The notes: a model not told the origin generated them from the letters alone. A stretch of DNA of 40,569 bases from Lacticaseibacillus yichunensis (GCF_003946405.1 NZ_RHOG01000026.1:1-40569); one strand, 5' to 3'; positions 1 through 7,934 are shown, counted from the stretch's first letter. A program made the numbers and translations.

Positions 1-63
1 GACGGGCAAACCTATCGTTTCCGGTACAAATTTACTACCAGCACCAAGAATATGGTGGCCTAG
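1..63 (+). pseudogene. Possible C-terminal end of an unknown gene
   Basis: Frame 1 on the plus strand is open from the window edge to a TAG at 61-63 and encodes about 20 residues ending in KNMVA. Codon use looks plausible and it abuts the point where IS66 similarity stops on the other strand. I do not recognise the protein. It could be the tail of an element gene cut by the IS66 remnant, or chance. Confidence 0.2.
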
Positions 64-960
64 TTGAACAGCCACTATCTAAGCCTGCCCAATTCCGTTC
101 GAGTTCAAACATCTGATTGAGTAGCTTCAAGCCCAGCGTCATCTTCTTAGTGTTCTTGAAATCATCGAAGAACTTACGCCGTACATGCGCCCAACAACCA
201 ACGCGAGTGATTGAATCACCCAGAAGATTGTAGCCGGCGTAGTCGTCGCATTGTAGGACACCAGGAAAGCCACTGTATAAGTTCTGAGCGAATTTCCCGG
301 AGCGAGTATTCGCATAGGCATACATGACGACTGGCGTTTCGCACCGCGTGATACTACGGGCTACCCAAATATACGACTTGCTCTGCGCCGACTTGCCAGG
401 CTCTTGAAGTACCTGATAAGGGGTCTCATCGCCTTGGAGAAAACCTTGGCTCATCAAGTGGCTACGCATCAGGTCATAAACTGGCTTCACTAACTCGGCA
501 CACTTGATGACCCAATTTGAGATTGTGGTCTCACTTAATAAGACGCCTGCACGCTGCCAATCCTTTAATTGGCGATAGAGCGGTGTCCCGAGAATGCATT
601 TTTGATGCAAAATCGACGCGATCAACGAAGGCGTCGCAATGCTGTGGGCAATTAATGCCTTCGGCGCGTTACCACGATAGATATGACTACATCCATCTTC
701 AAGTTCGCAAGTCGAGCACTTGTAGGTCTTCTCATAGATTTTCTCGACAAACAAACGCCCTGGGATTCGATGAACGACCTCGCGAACAAAGTGAGTGCCT
801 ACCAATTTCAATTCATGACCATGTTCACTGTGTTCATCGGTTTTGGAAACAAAGGTGGTTCTTACCGGTAGATCATTCGCCAACAACTGCTGCCGAGTAG
901 ATTTCGGCTTTCTTAGCTGCTGCGGTTCATCATCTGTTACTGCTTCGCTTTGTTGCCCAG
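35..960 (-). pseudogene. IS66-family transposase (TnpC), truncated at both ends
   Basis: The reading frame carries IS66 TnpC hallmarks: a zinc-finger-like CSTCELEDGC segment, the LADWQ-like stretch LKDWQRAGVLLSETT, the catalytic-domain motif GDETPYQV, the segment CDDYAGYN and the GCWAHVRRKF motif. Full TnpC proteins are around 500 residues. Here similarity starts near the KSTRQQLL segment (about position 930), runs to LLNQMFELERNW (about position 80) and then goes out of frame, so both the N-terminal leucine-rich part and the C-terminal catalytic end are missing. No tnpA or tnpB partner is visible to its right, where they would normally lie. It is an inactive remnant within the mobile element. 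Confidence 0.75.
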
Positions 961-1094
961 TTTGCGACAATATCACCGATATTGTCGTCCGAATCCCCAA
1001 CATCAATGTAGTTGACAGCGTTGTCCACCGATATAAAGGCATTACCGATTGCTTGCTCCATGTTCCCTTTTCCACAAATCGTAATTTTAGTCAT
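930..1094 (-). pseudogene. N-terminal remnant of an NADPH-dependent F420-reductase-like oxidoreductase
   Basis: Starting at ATG 1094-1092, the minus strand encodes MTKITICGKGNMEQAIG followed by VDNAVNYIDVGDSD and GDIVANWATK, then a TGA at 932-930. The beginning resembles the Rossmann beta-alpha-beta start (GxGNMG) of NAD(P)-binding F420-reductase-like proteins that are common in lactobacilli. Only 54 codons remain of a family of about 200 residues, and the next coding similarity is the IS66 fragment in another frame. This looks like a gene whose body was replaced by the IS66 debris. The third glycine of the dinucleotide motif is a glutamate here. Confidence 0.45.
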
Positions 1095-1735
1095 TATACT
1101 TCGTCTCTTTCTTTTAGTGAGTTAGGAATATCCTGATTGGCTTATTTAGTCAAGGCGATATTTCGTCAACACCCAAACAACTAGCTTGGAAATTAAATCA
1201 ATAAGAAGATTTCAGAAGGCTTCGAATTTCCGGCAACAAGTAGTTGTGGCGTCATACCTTAATTGCCTTACATTGGGCCTCACAATACAAATAGCGGGTC
1301 TTCCATATGCTTGCCAAATCCTTAATAGTCTGAACTTGAACGGACCTAGGTTGACCTCAACAGCGTCAAATCCGTGATCCGAATCTCTGGCACTGACTAG
1401 AGCAGATAAAGAACGCCGAGCACTTGTTACGAAAAGTGGTAGTAATAAAGCCTTTTAATCCATGTTATTCACTTCGAATGCGTTATAGGACTTACATTCC
1501 GTGTATATGTAAGCAGAAATTTGAATTGGCATAAATCGGAATTGCTTACGAGGTGTTCTACAAAGACGGTTAGTGACTTGGTGATTAGTGGAGGCTCAGA
1601 ATTTTTGAGGAGCGTAAAGTGCCTTAAATATTAGGAAACCATTACATTTCAGAGCTTTGGTTTCAAATACGCTGTAAAAGCTGTCTGTATATGGTGAGAG
1701 CAAAAGTTCTCAAATCTTTTTGAAAGGAGGTAGCC
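1095..1735. other. AT-rich stretch without a recognised gene
   Basis: No reading frame longer than about 60 codons with a credible start and no family similarity was seen on either strand. The low GC and many stops suggest decayed mobile-element DNA upstream of the relaxase leader. A strong AAAGGAGG sequence sits at its right end (1723-1730). Confidence 0.5.
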
Positions 1736-1798
1736 TTGCCGCCGTGCGCGGCGTGCAGCGCGAAAGCCGCTAGCGCGAGCGGCGGCGGTCGGCGTTAG
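1736..1798 (+). CDS. Possible 20-residue leader peptide
   Basis: A TTG codon at 1736 lies five bases after AAAGGAGG (1723-1730) and opens a 20-codon frame rich in Ala, Ser, Gly and Cys that ends with TAG at 1796-1798. The frame covers two tandem GC-rich hairpins and stops just before the oriT-like stem. It may be a leader coupling translation to folding upstream of the relaxase gene. The GC-rich composition could also create the frame by chance. No homologue is recognised. Confidence 0.2.
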   Translation: MPPCAACSAKAASASGGGRR

Positions 1799-1807
1799 CC
1801 GACCGCC
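1766..1807 (+). promoter_or_regulatory. Two tandem GC-rich hairpins upstream of oriT
   Basis: GCCGCT (1766-1771) pairs with AGCGGC (1778-1783), and GGCGGTCGGC (1784-1793) pairs perfectly with GCCGACCGCC (1798-1807) around a four-base loop. No U-tract follows, so they are not typical terminators. They may be relaxase-accessory structures or part of an attenuator. Confidence 0.45.
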
Positions 1808-1811
1808 ATCA

Positions 1812-1835
1812 GCCCCCAGTGTCTAATAGGGGGGC
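1812..1835 (+). other. Putative oriT nick-site stem (Tn916/ICEBs1 type)
   Basis: GCCCCC (1812-1817) is inverted as GGGGGC (1830-1835) around a short loop containing TCTAATA. The nick-site regions of ICEBs1 and Tn916 have the same design as I remember them: a C-run, a CTAACA-like loop and a G-run, next to a MobT/NicK-type relaxase gene. Here the relaxase gene starts about 110 bp downstream, as expected. The assignment rests on pattern and position only. Confidence 0.6.
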
Positions 1836-1944
1836 AAATACAAGTAACAAGAAATCCGACGGTAGGCATAAAGCGCCTGTGGCACGGCCTTACCGCATAG
1901 GTAGAACGCCAAATTGCTGTTAGGACGCTTGGAAAGGAGCTAAC

Positions 1945-3225
1945 ATGCTCAAAGACTTAAACTTAATTGGCGGCATGACCAACAAAGATTGGCTTGATCA
2001 AGTCCACGACGAAATGCGCGATAACAATATTACACAAGGTCAGCTTGCTGATACGGCAAATTACAGTCGGTCACACCTGAATCAACTGCTGGGTCGTAAG
2101 AAGCCACTCAACGATAAAGCCCGACTAGAACTGACGTTGGCGTTGCGTGCGTTGACCGGTCAGAATAATCTGGACGTCTGTATCGACTATCTCAGCGTCA
2201 CCTTCAAGACGCACGACTACGAAGAGTTGATTAACGAACTGTTCCAAATCAGCCCGATCCATTTCAATCTCCACGACGGCGCTCACTACGGCTATTCAGC
2301 AACCTTAACATGCGGTGAGATCAAGATGATGTTATCACCTTACCAAGATGTGGATGCCGAAGATTACAACCCGAAAGACGACAGTGGCACAATGATTGAG
2401 CTGAAAGGTCAAGGTTGTCGCTACGTCGAATCGTATCTGCAATCGCAACATCGAACTTGGTACGATTTTCTCGAAACTTGTCTCAAACTGGATTGCCACT
2501 TTACCCGACTTGATTTAGCCATCAACGACCGCAACGGATTACTAGATGTGCCAACACTAATTGAGAAGTGCGACCATGATGAATTCAGCTCACGCTTTCG
2601 CGGGTTCAGGGACAACCGCACCAAACAGTGGCACGCCTCTGGGCGCACCTTGTACCTTGGTTCGCCACAAAGCGAAGTCAATTTCTGTATCTACGACAAG
2701 GCATTTGAGCAACATCAGAAACACCCAGAAATCGCCATTGAAGATCAACCGATCCGTACTCGCTTTGAAGTGCGGCTACGCCGCGAACGTGCCGCCACAG
2801 CGGTTGAACATCTATTGGCGACGCGCGATCCCGAACAAGTCGTGTTCGGCATCATCAATCAGTATCTGCGTTTCTTGACGCCAAGTCATAAACCCAGAAG
2901 TGAGTGGGTGTTAGATCCTCGTTGGGCGGCGTTCATCGGTAACAATCGGGATAAGCTGCGACTTTCCACTAATCCAGAACCGTTAAACTATGACCATATT
3001 ACGCGGTGGTTGAGAAAGCAAGTCGCACCCTCACTCAAGATGTTGCAGTTGATTGACCAGTACAATAACACAAACGAACTCAAAGCCATCATCGACAGTG
3101 GTAAGTTGACGCAACGCCACTGGGACGTGATCCACCATTTTCAGCACCAACGCAACGGTGTTATGACCGATTCAAAGCAACGTGAGAAATCAAAAAAGAG
3201 CGACTACGCCGACCAAAGCAAGTAG
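1945..3225 (+). CDS. MobT/Orf20-type relaxase (replication initiation factor family)
   Basis: This 426-residue protein has an N-terminal helix-turn-helix (about 30-52, TQGQLADTANYSRSHLNQLL) followed by a Rep_trans/replication-initiation-factor domain. Family landmarks are DYLSVTF (81-87), the strand CHFTRLDLAIND (184-195), the GRTLYLGS...CIYDK segment (233-252) and RTRFEVRLRRERA (271-283). Relatives such as Tn916 Orf20 and ICEBs1 NicK nick oriT and start rolling-circle transfer or replication. A putative oriT lies just upstream, which fits. ATG 1945 follows AAAGGAG at good spacing. The in-frame ATG at 1975 is less well placed. The gene appears intact. Confidence 0.85.
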   Translation: MLKDLNLIGGMTNKDWLDQVHDEMRDNNITQGQLADTANYSRSHLNQLLGRKKPLNDKARLELTLALRALTGQNNLDVCIDYLSVTFKTHDYEELINELFQISPIHFNLHDGAHYGYSATLTCGEIKMMLSPYQDVDAEDYNPKDDSGTMIELKGQGCRYVESYLQSQHRTWYDFLETCLKLDCHFTRLDLAINDRNGLLDVPTLIEKCDHDEFSSRFRGFRDNRTKQWHASGRTLYLGSPQSEVNFCIYDKAFEQHQKHPEIAIEDQPIRTRFEVRLRRERAATAVEHLLATRDPEQVVFGIINQYLRFLTPSHKPRSEWVLDPRWAAFIGNNRDKLRLSTNPEPLNYDHITRWLRKQVAPSLKMLQLIDQYNNTNELKAIIDSGKLTQRHWDVIHHFQHQRNGVMTDSKQREKSKKSDYADQSK

Positions 3226-3302
3226 TCACCCTTCACAGATAAAATATGGGTTCTATCTGGTTTGATTATCTCACTCCCACCAAACTTTAGGAAGTGATTT
3301 GA

Positions 3303-3566
3303 TTGAATATTAACGTACCAGAACAGCCAGTCTTCCTGACGATGACTAGAGCTGACCTTATCAAGCTGGGGTACAGTCAATCGCAAGCAAGCCGTATCAT
3401 CAAAATGGCAAAAGAGTTGTTGCTCAAACGTGGCCTTGGATGGTACGGTAAGAAAGGCGTAGACCGTGTTCCAGTGGAAGCAGTAGACGCAGTATTAGGC
3501 TTGAAACTAAGCCAACTTGAGGGTGCACCAAGTGGCCTTTCCGCAGTTAAGGAGGAACTATCTTGA
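3303..3566 (+). CDS. DUF3173 protein, small DNA-binding partner of the integrase
   Basis: An 87-residue protein of the DUF3173 family, found next to tyrosine integrases in Tn916-like elements of Gram-positive bacteria. The segment TRADLIKLGYSQSQASRII resembles a helix-turn-helix, which suggests an excisionase-like or directionality role, though this is not established. I chose the TTG start at 3303 because AGGAAG (3289-3294) lies eight bases upstream; the in-frame ATG at 3342 has no ribosome binding site. Its TGA overlaps the TTG of the integrase (TTGA), so the two are translationally coupled. Confidence 0.8.
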   Translation: MNINVPEQPVFLTMTRADLIKLGYSQSQASRIIKMAKELLLKRGLGWYGKKGVDRVPVEAVDAVLGLKLSQLEGAPSGLSAVKEELS

Positions 3567-4696
3567 CTACGAAAGACCATATTACCAAACAGGCGGACGG
3601 CACTTTTAGCTTCCGCGTAAGCTTAGGAACTGACAAACGAACTGGCAAACGAATTCAAAAACGTGCCAGCGGCTTCAAAACGAAAACGGAGGCGAAAAAA
3701 GCAAGAGTTGCAATGTTGGCGGCGGGGATCGCCGATGATGAGGACATCAAGCAGACTAAGTTTGTCGACTTTATGGAAGACGTGTTCAAGCCTTGGTACA
3801 AAACCCAAGTAAAGCCACGCACCTACCGTCAGCGGCTAGTCTTGATGAACAGTGAGTATCTGACTAGGTTCAACGACATCATCATTGACCAAATTCGGCC
3901 GATTGATGTGCAACATTGGCAAGTCAGCGTACTCAAAGACTGTAAGCAATCCTATGCGCGTACCATCAACATTATGTTAGGCCAAGTGCTTGAACGTGCT
4001 AAGGCGCTTGGTATCATCAACGAGAATCCAGTACGGGTCGTTGGCCTCATCAAAAAGAAGAAAGCGAAGATCAATTTCTGGACGCAAGCCGACTTCCAAA
4101 AGGTACTCGCCAAGACGAACACCAACACGTACACTGGCCGCTTTGATTACACGATGTTGTGGTTCATGTTCATGTCTGGCTTGCGTAGCGGTGAAGCACG
4201 GGCGTTAAAGTGGACAGACGTTGATCTTGAAGCTAAGACGGTGAACATCAATAAGACCATGGACTATCACAACCGCAACTGGTTTGAAACTCCAGCGCCA
4301 AAGACTGCCGCCAGTCGCCGTACCGTGGCGCTTGATGATGATACCATTGCGTGCTTAGATGCGTGGCAGGTCGCACAAGCGGCGATGGTGACGTCCGAGT
4401 GGGTATTCTCACGTGATGGGATTCCGTGCTCTGACGGGCAATTTTTGGATATTGTGGACGCGTACAGTACACTCGCCAAAGTTCAGCGGATTACCGTGCA
4501 TGGCCTCCGCCACTCGCATGTGTCGCTGTTGATCAGTCTCGGTGAAAACCCGCTCCAGATTAAAGAACGTCTGGGACATGAGGACATCGAAACGACGCTC
4601 GGCACTTACGGTCATCTTTACCCCAACAGTAACTTTGAAGTCGCAAAAAAGCTCAACGGGATATTCTCCAAGGAGGTGCCCGATGAGCCAAAATAA
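3563..4696 (+). CDS. int: Tyrosine recombinase/integrase
   Basis: This is a 377-residue Tn916/phage-type integrase that catalyses site-specific insertion and excision of the element. It has an N-terminal AP2-like arm-binding domain (FSFRVSLGTDKRTGKR, about 15-55), a core-binding SAM-like domain (about 65-160) and a catalytic domain. The catalytic set is complete: Arg208 in SGLRSGEARALKW, Lys247, His313 and Arg316 in HGLRHSH, His339 in LGHE and Tyr349 in TLGTYGHLY. The TTG start at 3563 follows AAGGAGG and overlaps the stop of the DUF3173 gene. Its 3' end lies less than 100 bp from the inferred chromosomal junction, the normal place for an att site. Confidence 0.92.
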   Translation: MTTKDHITKQADGTFSFRVSLGTDKRTGKRIQKRASGFKTKTEAKKARVAMLAAGIADDEDIKQTKFVDFMEDVFKPWYKTQVKPRTYRQRLVLMNSEYLTRFNDIIIDQIRPIDVQHWQVSVLKDCKQSYARTINIMLGQVLERAKALGIINENPVRVVGLIKKKKAKINFWTQADFQKVLAKTNTNTYTGRFDYTMLWFMFMSGLRSGEARALKWTDVDLEAKTVNINKTMDYHNRNWFETPAPKTAASRRTVALDDDTIACLDAWQVAQAAMVTSEWVFSRDGIPCSDGQFLDIVDAYSTLAKVQRITVHGLRHSHVSLLISLGENPLQIKERLGHEDIETTLGTYGHLYPNSNFEVAKKLNGIFSKEVPDEPK

Positions 4697-4726
4697 TTTG
4701 AAAAGGGTCAAAACTGTGCCACAGTA
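4682..4726 (+). CDS. Fourteen-codon ORF overlapping the integrase end
   Basis: ATG 4682 lies six bases after AAGGAGG (about 4670-4676) within the end of int and encodes MSQNNLKRVKTVPQ before a TAA. The strong ribosome binding site suggests it is translated. It could be a true short peptide, or the start of a gene whose remainder is joined only in the circular, excised form of the element. No function is claimed. Confidence 0.3.
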
Positions 4727-5358
4727 AAATCGGTGGTGCTAGAAACCTTGATACCACGGGACGGGCGCGAGATGTGCCATTGTTCCCGGGAAATAAGCCG
4801 AGAGAGATAACTGGGATTGTAACCCAAAGCGCGCGCGGCAGCCGGCAAGGTGAGTGGCGCTGTGTAGTGGCTGCCGAGATAATCGATGATCCGGCCAAGC
4901 CGCTCGCTGCCCAGCGCAGGCGCGGCGACCAGTGGTTGGTCTAGATAGGCGTCGCACAGCATCGCGATGAGTCCGCGCACCATCAGCGGCCGGTGCAGCA
5001 ACCGGCTCATGGTCGGGCGATCGGTGAGATCAAACAGGTCAAAAGCCAACGCCGGCGTTGAGGCGTGGCGTTCCCCCAATGCGGCCATGAACGTCGGCAC
5101 GACACTTGGGGCAAAGGTCAGACACTGATAATGACTGCGCGGCCCGCTTTGGTAGCCATGCAGTTGGTTAGGTAAAATCAGCGCTGCATGGCCGGCCTTG
5201 AGAAGGGTCTGCTGATGCGGCTCAAGCACCGTCAACGTCCCGACCTGAAGCAAGATCATTTCCAGTGAGCGGTGAAAATGCAGCGGATAGCTGAAGTTAT
5301 CAAACGCCATCACACTGATGTGGTCATCTACCCCAAACCATTTCTTCTGATACTCCAT
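4708..5358 (-). pseudogene. AraC-family regulator, C-terminus lost at the element junction
   Basis: The protein starts with a cupin-like AraC effector domain (about 10-140; HFHRSLEMILLQVGTLTV) and enters the AraC DNA-binding domain: RLGRIIDYLGSHYTAPLTLPA is the first helix-turn-helix and YNPSYLSRLISRE the start of its recognition part. After SRE (position about 4783) family similarity stops and a 25-residue unrelated tail follows, so the second helix-turn-helix is missing. The cause is probably the integrated element. ATG 5358 follows AGGAGG. The gene is divergent from the GH29 gene at 5736 and probably controlled it. A regulator with one helix-turn-helix is likely inactive. Confidence 0.8.
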
Positions 5359-5373
5359 CGAACGCCACCTCCT

Positions 5374-5620
5374 TTAGTCGGGCTCCACGGGCCAGGGCTG
5401 GGACATTTAGCTGTCCCCACCGCTCGATGGCCAAATGCGCCATCAAGCGCTAGGGCCAAGCTAACTGCGCAGCCCAAAGCGGCCCGCTCCGCACCCTTTA
5501 GTCGGGCTCCGGTGCGCATGGTCGAGACAGCTAGGTACGCCAATCACTCGGTGGCAAGAGGCGCCACCAAGCGCTTGGCTAGCCTACCTGCTCGACCATA
5601 AACGCGCACCTGCGCACCCT
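5374..5620 (+). repeat. Two units of the structured intergenic repeat
   Basis: Units 5374-5497 and 5498-5620 both begin TTTAGTCGGGCTCC or a close variant and end GCACCCT. Each folds as a long interrupted stem. In unit 1, CGGGCC pairs with GGCCCG and GATGGC with GCCATC. In unit 2, GGTGCGC pairs with GCGCACC, ATGGTCGAG with CTCGACCAT and GGTGGC with GCCACC. The arms differ between the units yet stay complementary. They fill the space between the araC remnant and the GH29 promoter, and the first unit touches the ribosome binding site of araC. Confidence 0.85.
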
Positions 5621-5671
5621 TTGAGGCTACCACGAAGGTAAAATTTACGCTACTATTTCGCAAGCATTCAC

Positions 5672-5700
5672 TATTGCTAAATCGCGCATCTTGCTATGAT
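5672..5700 (+). promoter_or_regulatory. Promoter of the GH29 gene
   Basis: TATGAT at 5695-5700 is preceded by TG at the extended -10 position, and TATTGC at 5672-5677 lies 17 bases upstream as a weak -35. The transcript would start just before the AAGGAGG of the GH29 gene. A weak -35 fits a promoter needing an AraC-type activator. Confidence 0.45.
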
Positions 5701-5735
5701 ATGAATGAGAGCGCATTTTTCTAAGGAGGATTCCG

Positions 5736-6698
5736 ATGACATCACTTGAGGCATTGCAACGCGCGTTTATCGATCAGCGCAACGGTATTTTTATTCATTT
5801 CAACAGCGGCACCGCGCAGTATCATGAGTCCGATATTATCGACTGGGACTACGGGGTGACGGGCAAAAACGATCCGCGCCGGCATCCATTTGATCCTGCG
5901 ACCTGGAATCCGGATCGGCTTGATACGGCGCAGTGGGCCGCGGTGGCTAAGTCGGCCGGCGCGCGGTTCGCCGCGCTGACGACGAAGCATCACGAAGGCT
6001 TTTGCCTATGGCCGACGCAGACCACCACGCACTGTGTGACCAGCGGCCAGGTGACAACGGATGTCGTGGGCAGCTACCTGAAGGATTTTCGGGCGGCCGG
6101 CATCGAGGCTGGGCTGTATTTTTCCATGCTGGACCTCCAGCACGACATCACCGCGACGCACTGCACGTCGGCGGATAAGGCGATGATTCACGCGCAGCTG
6201 ACGGAACTCTTAACCAATTACGGTGAGATTCCGTTTCTGATCACGGATGGCTGGAATGCGCCGTGGGGTGGCCCTTCCTATCAAGACCTCCCATTTGCCG
6301 AAGTTGATGACTGGGTCAAAAGTCTCCAGCCGAACTGCCTGCTGATGAATATTGGTAGCGTGGACGATCTGTCGACCACGGACATTCTCTTTTTTGAAAA
6401 TGCGGCCGGGCAGGAAACCGCGGCGTCGTTCGCCGGGCCTGGAATCGCCTGCAATCTCTTTACCACGAGCTGGTTCTGGAAGGACCGCTATGCCACTGAG
6501 CCACTGAAGTCGGTCGACTGGGCGCTGGGCCTGGCTGACCAGTATAATCGGCAAAATGTGAACTTCATGCTCAACATCAATCCGGACGTGCATGGCCAGG
6601 TGGCGCCTAATCTGGCCGCGCAACTGGCGGCATATGGCCAGCGTTATCAACAGCCGGCCTCACTGACGGAATTGCCGGCGGGATGGCTACGGCGGTAG
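5736..6698 (+). CDS. GH29-type alpha-L-fucosidase, short form
   Basis: A 320-residue protein with the GH29 barrel and no signal peptide, so cytoplasmic. It would cleave alpha-linked L-fucose from an imported oligosaccharide. GH29 marks are GIFIHFNSGT at the start (17-26), TTKHHEGF (82-89), GLYFSMLD (126-133) and FLITDGWN (167-174), where Asp171 is the expected nucleophile in place of the usual WFDG context. VNFMLNINPDVHG corresponds to the conserved NxLLNIGP strand. It lacks a C-terminal beta-sandwich, which makes it shorter than most fucosidases and nearer in size to L. casei AlfC. ATG 5736 follows AAGGAGG. A terminator follows, so it is transcribed alone. Confidence 0.8.
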   Translation: MTSLEALQRAFIDQRNGIFIHFNSGTAQYHESDIIDWDYGVTGKNDPRRHPFDPATWNPDRLDTAQWAAVAKSAGARFAALTTKHHEGFCLWPTQTTTHCVTSGQVTTDVVGSYLKDFRAAGIEAGLYFSMLDLQHDITATHCTSADKAMIHAQLTELLTNYGEIPFLITDGWNAPWGGPSYQDLPFAEVDDWVKSLQPNCLLMNIGSVDDLSTTDILFFENAAGQETAASFAGPGIACNLFTTSWFWKDRYATEPLKSVDWALGLADQYNRQNVNFMLNINPDVHGQVAPNLAAQLAAYGQRYQQPASLTELPAGWLRR

Positions 6699-6733
6699 GC
6701 CAACCACTGTCATGTCAGCGATGCACGATGAAG

Positions 6734-6767
6734 GACCTGGGATAAATTTTAATCTCGGGTCTTTTTT
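6734..6767 (+). terminator. Terminator after the GH29 gene
   Basis: GACCTGGGAT (6734-6743) pairs with ATCTCGGGTC (6752-6761) with two wobbles around an eight-base loop and is followed by six T. Confidence 0.8.
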
Positions 6768-6773
6768 GATTCA

Positions 6774-6912
6774 TGGTGTGTAGGCCTGCGGGATGGTGGA
6801 ACAGCTAACTAGGCCGTGGTGCTTGGGGTGCTCGGAGCCCCGAGTGACAGAGACAGTTAGATGTTTCCACCGTGCGGGCCGGCGCCTAATTTCACGGTGC
6901 GTCGGCATGCGG
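6774..6912 (-). repeat. One inverted, decayed unit of the structured repeat
   Basis: Read on the minus strand, this matches the repeat consensus: the outer arm GGCC(T)GCGGGATGGTGG, CAGCTAACT, then a G/C-rich inner arm, AGACAGTTAGATG, CCACC and GCGGGCC. The ends have drifted, for example GGTGTGTAGG instead of GGTGCGCAGG. The space from here to 7005 shows only short G/C-rich words and no gene. Confidence 0.65.
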
Positions 6913-7005
6913 GATGAAGCCCAATTTCACGATGGTGGCCGGAACACAACTTCAAGGCCCTAAATTCCTCAAGATGGCGCCCGGCCGCCGCGTAAGTCGT
7001 TATCG

Positions 7006-7034
7006 TGGACAAGTTTTTCCATCCGGTCTATAGT
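7006..7034 (+). promoter_or_regulatory. Promoter of the first DeoR-type regulator gene
   Basis: TGGACA (7006-7011) and TATAGT (7029-7034) are separated by 17 bases, a good vegetative promoter about 80 bp before the start codon. Confidence 0.6.
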
Positions 7035-7111
7035 CTCGAATCGACGCAGGGGATGCGTTGGGTTGGGGGAATCGGGAACTGGCACCTGTCGCCGGCAAAG
7101 GGGGGAATGAC

Positions 7112-7873
7112 TTGCTCCGCAACGAACGACTCAAGCAGATCATGGCACTTTTGGAACGGCGTAAGCTGATGTCGATCAATGACATTCACAAGACGTTGTT
7201 CGTCAGCACGTCAACGCTACGCCGCGACATGATGATACTCGAGCAAATGGGCCTGGTGATTCACCGCTATGGGCAGATCGAGTATGTCACCAGTAACACA
7301 CAGGAGCAGTCCTATTTGTTTCGCGAACAGAACAATGAACAGGAAAAAAAGCAGATCGCAGAGATCGCCAGCACCTTTTTGGCGGACAACATGGCGATTT
7401 TCATGGACTCCAGCACCACCGTTTCATTCTTGGCGCCTTATCTGCGCAATTTGCGCAACATGGTCGTGATCACCAATGGCTTGCGGCTCGCAGTGGCGCT
7501 GGATGAAATGCCGGCGGTCAAGACATTTGTCACCGGCGGCCAGCTTCGCGCGGGCACCGGCGCCTTGCTTGGCACTGGCGCCGAGGCGTATCTCAATCAG
7601 TTTCAGACCGACCTGGCCTTCATCTCATGCTCCGGGGTGACCGCCGAAACGGTGTTTATGGCGAGCACCAGTCAATCGGGCGTGAAACAGCAGATGCTGG
7701 CCCTCAGCAAGCAGGCGGTGCTGTTGGCCGACCACACTAAGGTTGGCGTGGATGGCTACTATCGGCTCATTCCCGTTGCCCAGCTGACGGCGGTGATCAC
7801 GGATCGCGAACCGGAGCCCGAGATCTTGACCGCCTGGAATCAGACACCGGCTGAGGTCCTTTTTCCAGAGTGA
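7112..7873 (+). CDS. DeoR/GlpR-family transcriptional regulator
   Basis: A 253-residue regulator with an N-terminal DeoR winged helix (LRNERLKQIMALLERRK, then STSTLRRDMMILEQMGLV) and a C-terminal sugar-phosphate-sensing domain (FMDSSTTVSF, VVITNGLRLAVAL, FVTGGQLR, LLADHTKVG). Such proteins usually repress sugar operons and release DNA on binding a phosphorylated intermediate, here perhaps fuculose-1-phosphate. An upstream ATG exists in frame, but the TTG at 7112 is preferred: it follows AAAGGGGGG at six bases and gives the standard family N-terminus. It lies just before the importer operon, its likely target, and is a paralogue of the regulator at 16561-17316. Confidence 0.85.
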   Translation: MLRNERLKQIMALLERRKLMSINDIHKTLFVSTSTLRRDMMILEQMGLVIHRYGQIEYVTSNTQEQSYLFREQNNEQEKKQIAEIASTFLADNMAIFMDSSTTVSFLAPYLRNLRNMVVITNGLRLAVALDEMPAVKTFVTGGQLRAGTGALLGTGAEAYLNQFQTDLAFISCSGVTAETVFMASTSQSGVKQQMLALSKQAVLLADHTKVGVDGYYRLIPVAQLTAVITDREPEPEILTAWNQTPAEVLFPE

Positions 7874-7934
7874 ACATTCCTGACGCAGTTTGGGCAATTT
7901 CGACCACCTCGCGTTGACTAATTACCATTTCAAG

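Larger units (their letters stand above)
1..4783. mobile_element. Integrase end of a Tn916-like integrative element
   Basis: The order oriT-like stem, MobT/Orf20-type relaxase, DUF3173 protein and tyrosine integrase is the usual recombination and mobilization end of Tn916/ICEBs1-like elements and their smaller mobilizable relatives. The DNA is visibly less GC-rich than the sugar genes to its right. The right boundary is inferred from loss of AraC-family similarity near 4783, less than 100 bp beyond the integrase. The left boundary is outside the window. Coupling-protein and type IV secretion genes are not seen, so whether it is a full ICE or an IME cannot be decided here. The left 1 kb is scrambled by IS66 debris. 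Confidence 0.7.
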
